Part shown: positions 8,721 to 17,713 of the stretch, piece by piece
Numbering within the stretch: the stretch's first letter is position 1
How the letters are laid out: each line of letters opens with the position of its first letter
Origin: DATKAS01 sp963733765
GTDB taxonomy: Bacteria > Actinomycetota > Acidimicrobiia > Acidimicrobiales > DATKAS01
DNA: 64,000 nucleotides
Direction of reading: 5' to 3'
NCBI GenBank assembly: GCA_963733765.1
Contig: CAVTEI010000003.1
Coordinates: 372,001-436,000 of the forward strand
Made by a program: the position numbers and the translations under genes
Notes under the pieces: generated by a model
What the model saw: the letters and a program-made list of their open reading frames with translations, nothing else
The model's database searches: none
Told to the model about the DNA's origin: nothing

Positions 8721-9580
8721 CACGCACCCACCTCGGAGACATCGGCATCGCGGCGCAGATCAGCGCGCGCGGCAGTCAGCGCTTCGATCGCGCGCCGCCG
8801 ATGCGCCGCGCTCATCGGGTGATCGCTGAAGCGGGCCTCGGCGAACAGGGTCGTGAGATCGGTGAGGGGCTCGGGCCGCACGTCGAGGCGGCGCAGCACG
8901 CGGGTGAGGTACTCCCCTGGCGCCTCGTCGGGCCGTCGCGGGTGGCCAGCGGCGGCGAGCCGCTGGAGGAGCGTCGCGTACGCGGCGAGGATCGCCGCCC
9001 GATCGTCGCCGCCGTCGAGGAGGTGCTCGAGCGACTCGTCGATCGAGCTCACCGCGCCATCGCGCACGTCGGCCTGGTCGTCGCTCCCGTCCTGACTCAC
9101 CATGTGGCGACGCGTGAGCGCCGCGGCCGCCAACACGGCGAGGACACCACCACCGAGGACGATCGCCACCCACGGAGGGTCGCCCGGCCGATCAGCTGCC
9201 TCCGCTTGCGGCTCGCTCGACTCGACGTCCGCAGCTTCGGAGGCGTCGTCGTCACGGGATCCGCGGGAGGTTTGCAGCACGAGCGTCGCGGCGAACGCGA
9301 CGATCATGACGAGCAGCAGCTTCAGCAGGCTTGGCCGCCGAGCGGGCCGCCCGATGGTCGGTGAGCGCCGCGCCGTCATGATCAGGACGAGACCGGCGGC
9401 GGCGGTGAGCACGAAGAACGCGACGAAGATCGCGCCGATCCATTGCGGCGCCTGGAGGGTGCCCGTGTCGTCGCTGACGTCGAACGGCGCCTCTTCGGAC
9501 GCCAGCCCCACGAGGGCGAGCAAGCCAAGCGTTCCGACGATCACGCCCGCCCCCCATACCTGTCGCGGGCGGAGGCGCAT
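8720..9580 (-). CDS. DUF4129 domain membrane protein
   Basis: The 286-residue protein has membrane helices at about 8-25, 48-68, 85-103 and 142-160. A C-terminal cytosolic DUF4129 domain follows: AAILAAYATLLQRLAAAGHPRR, EAPGEYLTRVL, LTTLFAEARFSDHPMS. DUF4129 commonly ends transglutaminase-like proteins that travel with MoxR and DUF58; here the transglutaminase part is absent. ATG 9580 is preferred over GTG 9589 because a TACGGT box sits exactly 7 nt before it and overlaps the GTG. It is the first gene of the six-gene leftward operon. Confidence 0.8.
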   Translation of the reverse strand: MRLRPRQVWGAGVIVGTLGLLALVGLASEEAPFDVSDDTGTLQAPQWIGAIFVAFFVLTAAAGLVLIMTARRSPTIGRPARRPSLLKLLLVMIVAFAATLVLQTSRGSRDDDASEAADVESSEPQAEAADRPGDPPWVAIVLGGGVLAVLAAAALTRRHMVSQDGSDDQADVRDGAVSSIDESLEHLLDGGDDRAAILAAYATLLQRLAAAGHPRRPDEAPGEYLTRVLRRLDVRPEPLTDLTTLFAEARFSDHPMSAAHRRRAIEALTAARADLRRDADVSEVGA

Positions 9581-9587
9581 CGCGCCC

Positions 9588-9593
9588 ACCGTA
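9588..9593 (-). promoter_or_regulatory. -10 box of the DUF4129-MoxR-DUF58 operon
   Basis: TACGGT on the minus strand ends 7 nt before ATG 9580. This predicts a leaderless transcript and decides the start of the first gene. Confidence 0.6.
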
Positions 9594-9634
9594 CTGTCGA
9601 GCCCGCTCGAGACCGGGCGCAGCCGTCTCGGGAA

Positions 9635-10306
9635 CTATGCCTTGTTGACGGTTGCCGTCGGGGCGCTGCCGTTCCATTCGTATCCGGCAGGCATGGACAC
9701 GCTCATCACCACGAACTGCACTTGATCGACGCTGTCCCTGCCTGACCGCTTGTAGGGGCCCGCGCTGCTCGACACCTGACCCAACGCGTTCGCGGTGAGG
9801 ACGACCGTCCCCTCGATCCACTGCTTGCTGCTCGAGTCGTTCGTCATCTGCTGATAGCGCCGAACCTTCATCGTCACGACTGCACCGGGTACGGGCTGAC
9901 CCGAGGTCGACCGCACGACGAGCGCCGACTGGGCGGTCCAGGTCCCACCGTCGCGCACGCCGACCGCGGAGGTGAACTCGATCCCGCCCTGCGCCGCGAT
10001 CGTGGTCGGTGCGGCAATGGTCGCCGGGGCCACTGTCGTCGGCGCCGCGGTCGTGGCTGGCGCCGCCGTCGTCGCGGAGCCCCCGCCTCCCCCACCTCCG
10101 CCCCCGCCACCGCCGCCACTGGGTGCCGCGGTCGCGGGCGTGGAGATGCTGCCCCCGGCAGTCTCCAGGCTGTCGGACGATCCCCCGCCGAGACCTCGGA
10201 TGGCCGTCGTCGCCATCACTGCAATCAACGCCAGCATCAGCGCGTACTCGACCATCGTCGCACCCCTGTCGCGCCTGGCGCGTCGGAGGAGCGAAGCGAA
10301 AATCAT
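9635..10306 (-). CDS. Flp-pilin-like protein with poly-Gly/Thr linker and C-terminal Ig-like domain
   Basis: The N-terminus is a class III (Flp/Fap) prepilin signal: basic MIFASLLRRARRDRG, a glycine before ATMVEYALMLALIAVMATTAI with Glu at mature position 5, cleaved by TadV-like peptidases. After about 45 residues comes a 13-glycine run, then a Thr/Ala/Pro linker (TTAAPATTAAPTTVAP), then about 110 residues resembling a bacterial Ig-like domain (SGQPVPGAVVTMKVRRY, GTVVLTANALGQVSS). Flp pilins are normally about 60 residues, so the extra domain is unusual. No tad assembly genes are in the window. It may be a minor pilin or a membrane-tethered surface protein. Confidence 0.75.
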   Translation of the reverse strand: MIFASLLRRARRDRGATMVEYALMLALIAVMATTAIRGLGGGSSDSLETAGGSISTPATAAPSGGGGGGGGGGGGGSATTAAPATTAAPTTVAPATIAAPTTIAAQGGIEFTSAVGVRDGGTWTAQSALVVRSTSGQPVPGAVVTMKVRRYQQMTNDSSSKQWIEGTVVLTANALGQVSSSAGPYKRSGRDSVDQVQFVVMSVSMPAGYEWNGSAPTATVNKA

Positions 10307-10440
10307 GCGCTCATCTTCGGGCTTTTTTCGACTACTTCCATGGGTCGTTTTGCCCCTTTGGAGACCCCGCGAGTCGCCCCACTACGGTGCGCCTCCGTGG
10401 CGATGGTCCGCCGACCTCCGATCGACGTGACGGATATCGC

Positions 10441-11109
10441 ATGAGCTCCGCGAGCGACGCCCGAAAGGTGCGGGTCGGCGAGGTCATCGCGGTGCTCGGC
10501 GGGGCGATCCTGCTGGTCGCCAGTTGGGTCGCCGTCACCGCCGCCGACCGGCTTCCAAAGTGGGAAGCAAACGTGTTCAAAGCCGTCAACGGTCTGCCCG
10601 ACTGGATCTGGCCCGTGCTCTGGACACCGATGCAGGTCGGCAGCTACGTCGGATCACTCGTCGTGGTCGCGCTGACGGCGCTCATCAGCCGAGACCTCCG
10701 ACTCACCCTCGCGGCGCTCGTCGCCAGTCAGCTCGCGTTCTGGTTGTCGAAGGCGGTCAAGGGGTCGGTGCTGCGGGGAAGGCCAGCGTCCTTGCTTCCC
10801 GACGTCCATCTCCGCGAGGACGCCCACGGCCTCGGCTACGTGTCCGGTCACGCGGCGGTGGCCTTCGCGCTGGCCGCTGTGCTGGCGCCCTCGCTCCCCC
10901 GAAGGTGGCAGATCGTCACCGGAGTGGTTGTCGTCACCGTGGCGTTTGCACGCATCTACGCCGGCGCGCATCTCCCTCTGGACGTCGTCGGAGGAGCGGG
11001 GCTCGGGTTGCTCGTGGGAACCCTCAGCCGGTGGGCATTCGGGCTCGGCGGCGAGGGGCTGCCGGTCGAGCACCCCGCCGCGGTGGAGTCCGCGGAACGT
11101 GCGACCTAA
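10441..11109 (+). CDS. PAP2-family membrane phosphatase
   Basis: The 222-residue protein has about six membrane helices and the full type-2 phosphatidic acid phosphatase triad: K-x6-RP (KGSVLRGRP), SGH (GYVSGHAAVAF) and R-x5-H-x3-D (RIYAGAHLPLDV). The family dephosphorylates lipid phosphates such as phosphatidate or undecaprenyl diphosphate at the outer membrane leaflet. ATG 10441 is chosen because upstream sequence is arginine-rich non-coding frame. It stands beside the kinase/flippase operon and has a similar sister gene at 18684, so the two flank that operon. Confidence 0.85.
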   Translation: MSSASDARKVRVGEVIAVLGGAILLVASWVAVTAADRLPKWEANVFKAVNGLPDWIWPVLWTPMQVGSYVGSLVVVALTALISRDLRLTLAALVASQLAFWLSKAVKGSVLRGRPASLLPDVHLREDAHGLGYVSGHAAVAFALAAVLAPSLPRRWQIVTGVVVVTVAFARIYAGAHLPLDVVGGAGLGLLVGTLSRWAFGLGGEGLPVEHPAAVESAERAT

Positions 11110-11118
11110 GCGCGCGAC

Positions 11119-13527
11119 CTAGATGAGGTTGCGGCGCTCCAAGAGGTGGAAGCTCGCCCAGCCGGGCAGGATCGGCAGCCAGAACGTCACCAGCCGGTAG
11201 CTCAGCACCACGGCGACCGCCACGCCCGACTCCATACCCAACCCGGTGAAGCCCGCGACCAGAGCGGCCTCCATGGCGCCCAGCCCACCCGGGGTCGGCG
11301 CAGCAGCCGCCAGGAGGGACGCTCCCGTGTAGACGGCCCCCACCTCGGCGAACGACACGCCCCCGTCGTAGGCCGCTGAGGACGCCGCGAGCGCACCGAC
11401 GTAGGCGAGGGTCACGCCGAACGACCCGCCGAACAGGAACAGAAGCTTCGTTGGTGACTTCGCGAGCGACGCGATGCTCGTCACGGACTGGCGAAGGAAC
11501 GTCAAGACGTGAGTGCGCACGAGCTTTCGCCCTCGCCGTGTTGCGGCAACCACGCCCGCGACCACGAGCAGCACGACGATGATGACGAGCAGGCGGCTGC
11601 TGCTCGGCAGCTTGAAACCGGCGTTCCCCTTCCCCGCCCAGAAAAAGAACACGAAAAGCAGCACGAAGTGGACGATGCCACCGGCCAACACGTTCAATCC
11701 CATCCCGGCAACCGCTTCGGCAGGCGGGATCCCGGCCTTCTGCATGTAGCGCACGTTGAGCGCCATGCCGCCGACGTTCGCGGGCGTCACCCGGTTCACG
11801 AAGGATGAGGCAAGAGCAGTCTCCGTCGTCGCCACGAGCGGCAGCGGCTCGTGCACACCGCCCATGAGGCCGACCGCCGACGCGACGTAGGTGAGAAACG
11901 ACATCACGACCGCGACGGCCAACCACGCGTAGTTCGCCGAACGAAGCGCGGTGAAGCTGTCGTCGACGTTGGCCAGCTGCGGGAGAAGGATGTAGAAGGC
12001 GCCGGTGAGCGCCGCAACCATGAACAGCGTGCGCGGTCTCACTCGAACCAGTCGCTCGAGCGGCGCCGGTTCGGTGCCCGTGGTCTCCGCGATGCCCGAC
12101 CGGAGCTCCTGGAGCATCGCCTTCGGCGCCTTCCTTCGCGTCGAGACCGCGAGCGCGAGCGGCTGGAGGTAGGGGGCCGCGCTCGCGAGAGCGTCAGCGT
12201 CGATGACTCGTGCGGCTGACGCGAGAGCTCGTTCGGGTCCGACCAGTGCGGCGAGCGACGCGAGAAGCTCGGCGCGATCGATTGCCTGCGCACGCGGCGA
12301 CGCGGAGCCCTGAGCCGCGGCGAAGTCGACGATGACCGGCGCCCCGGCCGCGATGAGGATGTTCGATGGGTGCAGCGCGCGATGAGCGAGACGGTTTCGG
12401 TGCAGGAGGTCGGCTTGCCGCCACACCGCGTCGAGCAGGTCGTCGTCGATGGCTTCGGGCGCGAGCTCGGACAGCGGCCGTCCTTCGACATGCTCGGTCG
12501 CCAGCGCCATGGAGCCATCGGGAAGCGCAGTGAGCACCTCGAGATCGGGGCACGCCGATCCTCCCCGTCGGGCCACGAGCAAGAGCAAGGCTTCGTGTTC
12601 GACTTCGCGTTCCAGCGTTCCGCTGGACCACTCGTCGGTGGGGTTCCGGAGCAGGAGGGCCCGGTAACCGCGGTACAACACGTCGGCGTCGCGGCTGTCT
12701 CGGTCGTAGACCTTCACGAACGACCGGGCGCCGTTGGCCTTGGCCACCGTGTACAGCTGCGCCCGCCCACCGTCGGCGCGCTCGAGCGTGAGGTCGGCCA
12801 CGTCGAGGCCCGCCTCGTTGAGAGCGGTGACCACGGCGACTGGCGTCGGACGCCGGTTGGGCGCGCCGAACGCGATCAGCAGCACGAGCCCCCCGACGAA
12901 GCCCGCCGCGACTGCGAGAAGCAGGCCGACCAGGCCCGCCGTGCCCGCGATGGCGATGACGAGCACGAGCGCCACGAGCCCGAGATCGCTCGCACGCCGC
13001 CAGGGCCGTGACAACCACGGCTTGCCCACGACTGTCGCCCCGGCCACCGCCGCGACATAGGCGAGCGACGGAAAGCGCGACGACGCCACCCATGTCTCGG
13101 TGTCGACCGCGTCGGCGACCCGTCGCGGGATGTCGAGGGCCATGTCGAACACCACGAAGACGAGCAGGCCGGCCGCGGCGCCGAGCAGCCCGACGCCGAT
13201 GCGCCGCCATCGGCGTTGCCATACCAGCAACGCCGCGATCAGGACGGGGACGAGCACGCCCCCCACCTGAGCGACAGTGAGAAAGAACTCGCGGACCGCG
13301 TCCGGAAGCTGCGACGCCACTCGTCCGAGGTCGGTGCTCACGCCCGCGCTCGTCGCGTCCGCGACGCTCAGGAAGATCGCGACGAGCACGAGCACCGTGC
13401 CCCACAGGACGAGGCGCACTACGTCGCCCGGATGACGGAAGTACCGATCGCCCGGAGGACGCGCGTGGGCAAGAGCGTCGCCGTTGAGCGGCATCCCGAT
13501 CTGGACTTCAGGAGCGGTCGCGGTCAC
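11119..13527 (-). CDS. Pseudokinase fused to a lysylphosphatidylglycerol-synthase-type flippase domain
   Basis: The 802-residue protein has three parts. Residues about 36-220 hold six or so membrane helices. Residues about 235-465 form a kinase-like lobe pair: nucleotide-lysine candidate K272 (SFVKVYDRD), HRALHPSN at 382-389 where HRDxxxxN is expected, and VDFAAA at 400-405 in place of DFG. The catalytic Asp of HRD is Ala, so phosphotransfer is doubtful. Residues about 500-795 match the TIGR00374/LPG_synthase_TM domain (the MprF flippase-like half), including NRVTPANVGGMALNVRYM and TPGGLGAMEAALVAG. It is last in the four-gene operon, overlapping ubiB by 4 nt. A role in lipid flipping gated by the pseudokinase is inference. 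Confidence 0.75.
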   Translation of the reverse strand: MTATAPEVQIGMPLNGDALAHARPPGDRYFRHPGDVVRLVLWGTVLVLVAIFLSVADATSAGVSTDLGRVASQLPDAVREFFLTVAQVGGVLVPVLIAALLVWQRRWRRIGVGLLGAAAGLLVFVVFDMALDIPRRVADAVDTETWVASSRFPSLAYVAAVAGATVVGKPWLSRPWRRASDLGLVALVLVIAIAGTAGLVGLLLAVAAGFVGGLVLLIAFGAPNRRPTPVAVVTALNEAGLDVADLTLERADGGRAQLYTVAKANGARSFVKVYDRDSRDADVLYRGYRALLLRNPTDEWSSGTLEREVEHEALLLLVARRGGSACPDLEVLTALPDGSMALATEHVEGRPLSELAPEAIDDDLLDAVWRQADLLHRNRLAHRALHPSNILIAAGAPVIVDFAAAQGSASPRAQAIDRAELLASLAALVGPERALASAARVIDADALASAAPYLQPLALAVSTRRKAPKAMLQELRSGIAETTGTEPAPLERLVRVRPRTLFMVAALTGAFYILLPQLANVDDSFTALRSANYAWLAVAVVMSFLTYVASAVGLMGGVHEPLPLVATTETALASSFVNRVTPANVGGMALNVRYMQKAGIPPAEAVAGMGLNVLAGGIVHFVLLFVFFFWAGKGNAGFKLPSSSRLLVIIVVLLVVAGVVAATRRGRKLVRTHVLTFLRQSVTSIASLAKSPTKLLFLFGGSFGVTLAYVGALAASSAAYDGGVSFAEVGAVYTGASLLAAAAPTPGGLGAMEAALVAGFTGLGMESGVAVAVVLSYRLVTFWLPILPGWASFHLLERRNLI

Positions 13528-15491
13528 GTGGTGCCGTCTCGCGCGACGGCGCCGACGACCCGCAGTAAGAGAACGGTGCCCGCGACGAGCCCCCCGTATC
13601 CGAGGATCTCGAACAGGCCGACCTCGTCGGAGAGCATCGGTCCTTCCTCGGCAGGTATGAGCAGCAACGCGGACACCAAGAGGAATGTTGCCCCGACAAC
13701 GGCCAGCAGTGCTCGATTCGCGAGCGTTCGCAGGATCCGTCGGGAATCCTCGTCCACGATGTGACGAATCCGCAGGTCACCGCGTCCGGCGAGCATCAGG
13801 ATCCGATCGAGGCGGTCGGGAAGGCGGCGGAGATGAGGGAGCGCCGACACGAACGCGTCCTTGACCATGGCGTCCCGATCGACGAGTGGCTCCGTCGTCG
13901 AGCCCATCATCTCGACCACGCTCCCCACCAGCGAGACGCCGGGTGAGATCACCCGCAATGTCCCATCGAGGGTGGCGAGGGCTCGCGACAGGAGCACGAG
14001 GTCGCCGGGAAGCCGGATGCCGAATGGCGCCATGACCGCGACGAGCTCCTGCATGACCGCCGGATCGATTACGCCGTTGGCGTGCACGTGATCGGCCACG
14101 AGCCGCGCGAGCACACGTTCCAGGCGCTCGGGTGCCACGCTCTCGGTGACGTCGGCGACGCGCTCGAGGCTCTCGCGAAGCAGACCGATGTCGCGCAGCG
14201 CGATCGCCGCGAACATGTCGACGATCGCCGCTTGCTGGATCGTGTCGAGCCGACCCATCGCGCCGAAGTCGATGAGCCCCAACGCCCCATCGCTCAGGAT
14301 GAAGACGTTTCCCGGATGCGGGTCGGCATGGAAGTAGCCGTACTTCAGGATCTGGTCGAACATCGAGCGGCAGAGCTGCTCGGCGAGGGCCCGTCGTTCG
14401 TCGTCGCTCGCGCCGAGCCGATCGGGGGTGGCGTCCGCGATCGTCGAACCCTCGAATCGCTCTTGCACGAGCACCCGTCGAGTGCAGAGCTTCCGGTACA
14501 CCTTCGGGATCCGCACTCCGTCGGCGGTCCCGACGAGCCTCGCCATCTCCTCCATCGCGTTGGCTTCTCGGAGGAAGTCGAGCTCGGCGCGCAAGCTGCG
14601 TCCGAACTGACCGAGCACGTCGGCCACCCGCACGTCCTGACCGAACGGCGTGCGGCGCTGCACGACGTCGGCGAGGTGGGCGAGCGCCGCGAGGTCGCGC
14701 TCCATCACGTCGACGATGCCGGGCCGCTGGATCTTCACCACGACGGCCTCGCCCGTCCGTAGTCGAGCCTGGTAGGTCTGGCCAATGGAGGCAGCGGCGA
14801 GACACTCCCAATCGAAGTCTGCGAAGACCTCGCTCATTTCCCCGCCGAGCTCGGCCTCGAGCACCGGCCGGATGCCCTCGATCGGCTCGGGCGCCACGCG
14901 GTTCTGCAGCTTGGCGAGCTCCTCGCACACCTCGGGCGGGAAGATGTCGATCCGAGTGGCCGCGATCTGTCCAAGCTTCACATAGACCCCGCCCGCCTCC
15001 TCGAGGACCCGACGGAGACGCACACCTTCGGGTTCGACGCTGCGCTCGGCGCGCCGCTGAGCCGACAGCAACGGGCCGAAGCCCTCGCGTCGGGCGAGGC
15101 GAACCAGCTCTTGGTAGCGACGCCATACGGCGATTCGACGGCCAACTGCCCGGATCGGACGAGGAGCCACGACGAGCCCGGCGCGCTCGCCGATCGCCAG
15201 CGATCCGGGGCGGGCGAGCAGGTCGAGCGTCACCGCCGTCGCCATCGTCAAGGGGACGCCGATGGCGAGGATGTGCACCACCAGACCGTCCGCGCCCCAG
15301 TTCCAGTCGGACAGCGTGAGCGCGAGGAGGCACGCCGCGCTCCATCCGATGACCGCAGCGAGGAAGGCCGTGCCCCAGCCCCGTCTCGCGCCAAGCAAGC
15401 GCAGCGAGAGCACCGTGGTCGCCACGATGAGGATTCCCGCGATCACGACGCGCACGGCGATCTCCACGAAGGACGCCGCGAGAACGGTCAT
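13524..15491 (-). CDS. ABC1/UbiB (ADCK-like) family kinase
   Basis: The 655-residue protein has three N-terminal membrane helices, then the UbiB kinase-like core: the KxGQ motif (YVKLGQIAATRID), an Ala-rich nucleotide loop (AAASIGQTY), the lysine strand VVVKIQRPG, ELDFLREANAME, HADPHPGNVFI and LIDFGAMG. Two membrane helices close the C-terminus (about 590-645). UbiB proteins bind ATP and act on isoprenoid lipid homeostasis (ubiquinone-type pathways elsewhere). All family motifs are intact. ATG 15491 gives an ATGA overlap with the upstream gene. The extra N-terminal membrane domain is longer than in classical UbiB. Confidence 0.85.
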   Translation of the reverse strand: MTVLAASFVEIAVRVVIAGILIVATTVLSLRLLGARRGWGTAFLAAVIGWSAACLLALTLSDWNWGADGLVVHILAIGVPLTMATAVTLDLLARPGSLAIGERAGLVVAPRPIRAVGRRIAVWRRYQELVRLARREGFGPLLSAQRRAERSVEPEGVRLRRVLEEAGGVYVKLGQIAATRIDIFPPEVCEELAKLQNRVAPEPIEGIRPVLEAELGGEMSEVFADFDWECLAAASIGQTYQARLRTGEAVVVKIQRPGIVDVMERDLAALAHLADVVQRRTPFGQDVRVADVLGQFGRSLRAELDFLREANAMEEMARLVGTADGVRIPKVYRKLCTRRVLVQERFEGSTIADATPDRLGASDDERRALAEQLCRSMFDQILKYGYFHADPHPGNVFILSDGALGLIDFGAMGRLDTIQQAAIVDMFAAIALRDIGLLRESLERVADVTESVAPERLERVLARLVADHVHANGVIDPAVMQELVAVMAPFGIRLPGDLVLLSRALATLDGTLRVISPGVSLVGSVVEMMGSTTEPLVDRDAMVKDAFVSALPHLRRLPDRLDRILMLAGRGDLRIRHIVDEDSRRILRTLANRALLAVVGATFLLVSALLLIPAEEGPMLSDEVGLFEILGYGGLVAGTVLLLRVVGAVARDGTT

Positions 15492-17713
15492 GGGCCGCCC
15501 GGGCACGGGGGCGCCAGCGCCCCACAAAGCGACAGACCGCCGGTGCGCCGATCGACATCTTCCACGAGGACGGCGCGTGACTCGAAGGACAGCGCGGTGT
15601 CCGCCTCGAACAGCAGGACCGTCGATGCGTCCCCGCCGAACGAGAACTCATAGGTGACGCAGCCGCCCTCAAATGTGTAGTACCGGGTGGTCACGAGGTC
15701 GGGCGTGAGCTGTTCGGGGCGCTCGAAGCGACGCATGCCGACCTCGTCGCTCGGCACCTCGGTTGCCCCTTCGGTCGTGCACGCCTCCGGCGGCCGCAAC
15801 ACCGCTTCGACCGCGTGCTTGCCCGCGAGCGCGGAGTCGAGCCAGAACCGTCCCTCGTCGCTCTCCACCTCGGTGCCCCCCACGCTCCAGCCCGCGGGGA
15901 GGTTCGCGACGCACGGCACGGAGGTCGCCGTCGGCACTGTCTGCGCCATGAGGATCATGATGTTGCTCGTGCCGCACGAGGGGCTCTTGCTGATCTCGGC
16001 CGTGTTGGCATTCCCAGGTGCGAGTACGGACGTGAGCGCGGAGATGATGAGGGCGGCGCCGGCCGCCAGCGCCGCGATCGTGAGCACGCGCTTGGCGCTC
16101 CATCGCTGCAGCGCGATCGGCTGCCGCTGCGGCGCCAACGCGCGGAACTCACCGATCAGGTCACGTCCGTCCTGCTTCATCACGGAACGGAGCTGCGATG
16201 GGCTCGCGACTCCCCGAGCTGCTGCGAAAGCCTCCGCGATCTCGTCGGGCGTGAAGAACTGGAGCGCCCTGTCGTAGACGCGCTGCGAATCGGTGCGCAC
16301 CGCAAGGACGAGCATCATGTTGGCGAGATCGATCGCCTGGCGCCACGGCGAGGGTCGCACCTGTGCGAACGCGACGTCGATCACCAGGACCTGCTTGTCC
16401 CGGACGAGGAGGTTCGCGGGCTTGATGTCGCGGTGCGCAAGCCCGGCGTCCCAGAGGGTGCGTATCAAGGTGAGCCCGTGGTCGATGATCTCGTCGTCGA
16501 TCTCGAGCTCCGGGTCGCCGATCTCCTTCGCTCCGTCGAAGAACTCAGCGACGAGCAGGTACTCGCGCTCCGGCGTGAGCTCGACGATGCCGTACGGCGC
16601 GGCGGTGAGGATGCCGTAATCGCAGAACAGCCTCAGGGTGTAGTCCTCGTACTGCACCAACCGCCGCACGGACGAGAACGGCGCCTCGTCCTCGAGGCGC
16701 CCGTAGATCACTGTTCGACCGAGCTTGTACCAGCGGTCGGCGCGGACATGGCTCATCGCGTAGAGCTTCCCGAACAGGTAGGTGTCGGGATCGCCCGCCA
16801 CGCGCAACCGGAGGGGGGTGGAGCCGCCCGAGCCGGCGAGGCCAACGGGCTTGAGGTCGACCACGGTGAGACCGAGCTGCTCTTGAAGCGCTCGACGGAT
16901 CGCCTCGCCTCGCTCGCCGCCCACATCGAGATGGGCCTTCTTCCCGCCGCCGTACGTGACCGGGAAGATCTCGTTCGGAGTGAACAGTCGGAACGCGGTC
17001 ACGCCGAGCGCGACGGCCATCGTCACGCCGACCGCGACGTCGAACGGGTGGACGGTCGCGAGGTACAGCTCGGCTGCCGCGTACACACCGACGACGACGG
17101 CGCCTGCGACCTTGGCGATCGTGCGGGGACGACCGGGCACGACGAGCGTGTAGACGATCGCGACGACGAGGAGAGTGAGGAACGCGAGCACGGGCGGGGG
17201 CAGCGAGTAGCCGGCCCACTCGCCGACGATCGTCACGTCGAACGGTCGGGGCCGGGCGACGGCTTCCCAGATCGGCTCGCCCACGAGCTGAAGCACCGCC
17301 ATGCACGCCAAGAACGTGAACAAATGGCGCCACCGCCGGAGGGCTACCAGCACGAAGCCGAGCACGACGAACAGGACGATCACCGTCCAGTACGAGACGG
17401 TCGCATCGATCGCTCGCGTGACATCGGTGAGCCACTCGGTTCGGAGCCGGACGATCTGTCGGAGAAGGGCCGCGTCGACACGATTCGTGAAGCGGATGAC
17501 TCGGTCGGAGATGGACCCAAGAATCAGCCAGGCGCTCAACACGACGATGGCGACGATCCAGCCCGTCCCGGTCGTGCCGATGTGCTTCGGGAGCGGCGGA
17601 GGTGCACCGGACGGACGGCGGCGGCGGCGTGTCCGTTCGGCGGTCGGCGGCGTGACCGGCCGCACACCCGGCTCGTGGGGCACGGTGGTGCTGACGTCGC
17701 CTTCGATCGTCAT
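15488..17713 (-). CDS. Degenerate PAP2 domain fused to a Ser/Thr-like kinase and an outer sensor domain
   Basis: The 741-residue protein starts with a basic cytosolic tail. Residues about 52-245 form a PAP2-like bundle of six helices, but the triad is damaged: RPRP (154-157) lacks its preceding Lys, the PSGH position reads LPPP (171-174), and the last motif is HPFD (222-225). Residues about 285-530 are a kinase with intact HRDIKPANL (427-435) and VIDVAF (444-449). One membrane helix (about 541-565) leads to an exported C-terminal domain with several cysteines. ATG 17713 is set by an ATGA overlap with the binding-protein gene. The likely role is signal reception at a lipid substrate and cytosolic phosphorylation. 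The architecture is unfamiliar to me. Confidence 0.75.
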   Translation of the reverse strand: MTIEGDVSTTVPHEPGVRPVTPPTAERTRRRRRPSGAPPPLPKHIGTTGTGWIVAIVVLSAWLILGSISDRVIRFTNRVDAALLRQIVRLRTEWLTDVTRAIDATVSYWTVIVLFVVLGFVLVALRRWRHLFTFLACMAVLQLVGEPIWEAVARPRPFDVTIVGEWAGYSLPPPVLAFLTLLVVAIVYTLVVPGRPRTIAKVAGAVVVGVYAAAELYLATVHPFDVAVGVTMAVALGVTAFRLFTPNEIFPVTYGGGKKAHLDVGGERGEAIRRALQEQLGLTVVDLKPVGLAGSGGSTPLRLRVAGDPDTYLFGKLYAMSHVRADRWYKLGRTVIYGRLEDEAPFSSVRRLVQYEDYTLRLFCDYGILTAAPYGIVELTPEREYLLVAEFFDGAKEIGDPELEIDDEIIDHGLTLIRTLWDAGLAHRDIKPANLLVRDKQVLVIDVAFAQVRPSPWRQAIDLANMMLVLAVRTDSQRVYDRALQFFTPDEIAEAFAAARGVASPSQLRSVMKQDGRDLIGEFRALAPQRQPIALQRWSAKRVLTIAALAAGAALIISALTSVLAPGNANTAEISKSPSCGTSNIMILMAQTVPTATSVPCVANLPAGWSVGGTEVESDEGRFWLDSALAGKHAVEAVLRPPEACTTEGATEVPSDEVGMRRFERPEQLTPDLVTTRYYTFEGGCVTYEFSFGGDASTVLLFEADTALSFESRAVLVEDVDRRTGGLSLCGALAPPCPGGP

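Noticed and set aside
10080..10130. GGC/GCC-rich tract as a regulatory or unstable repeat
   Set aside because: It encodes the poly-Gly linker of the Flp-like protein in frame, which explains it.
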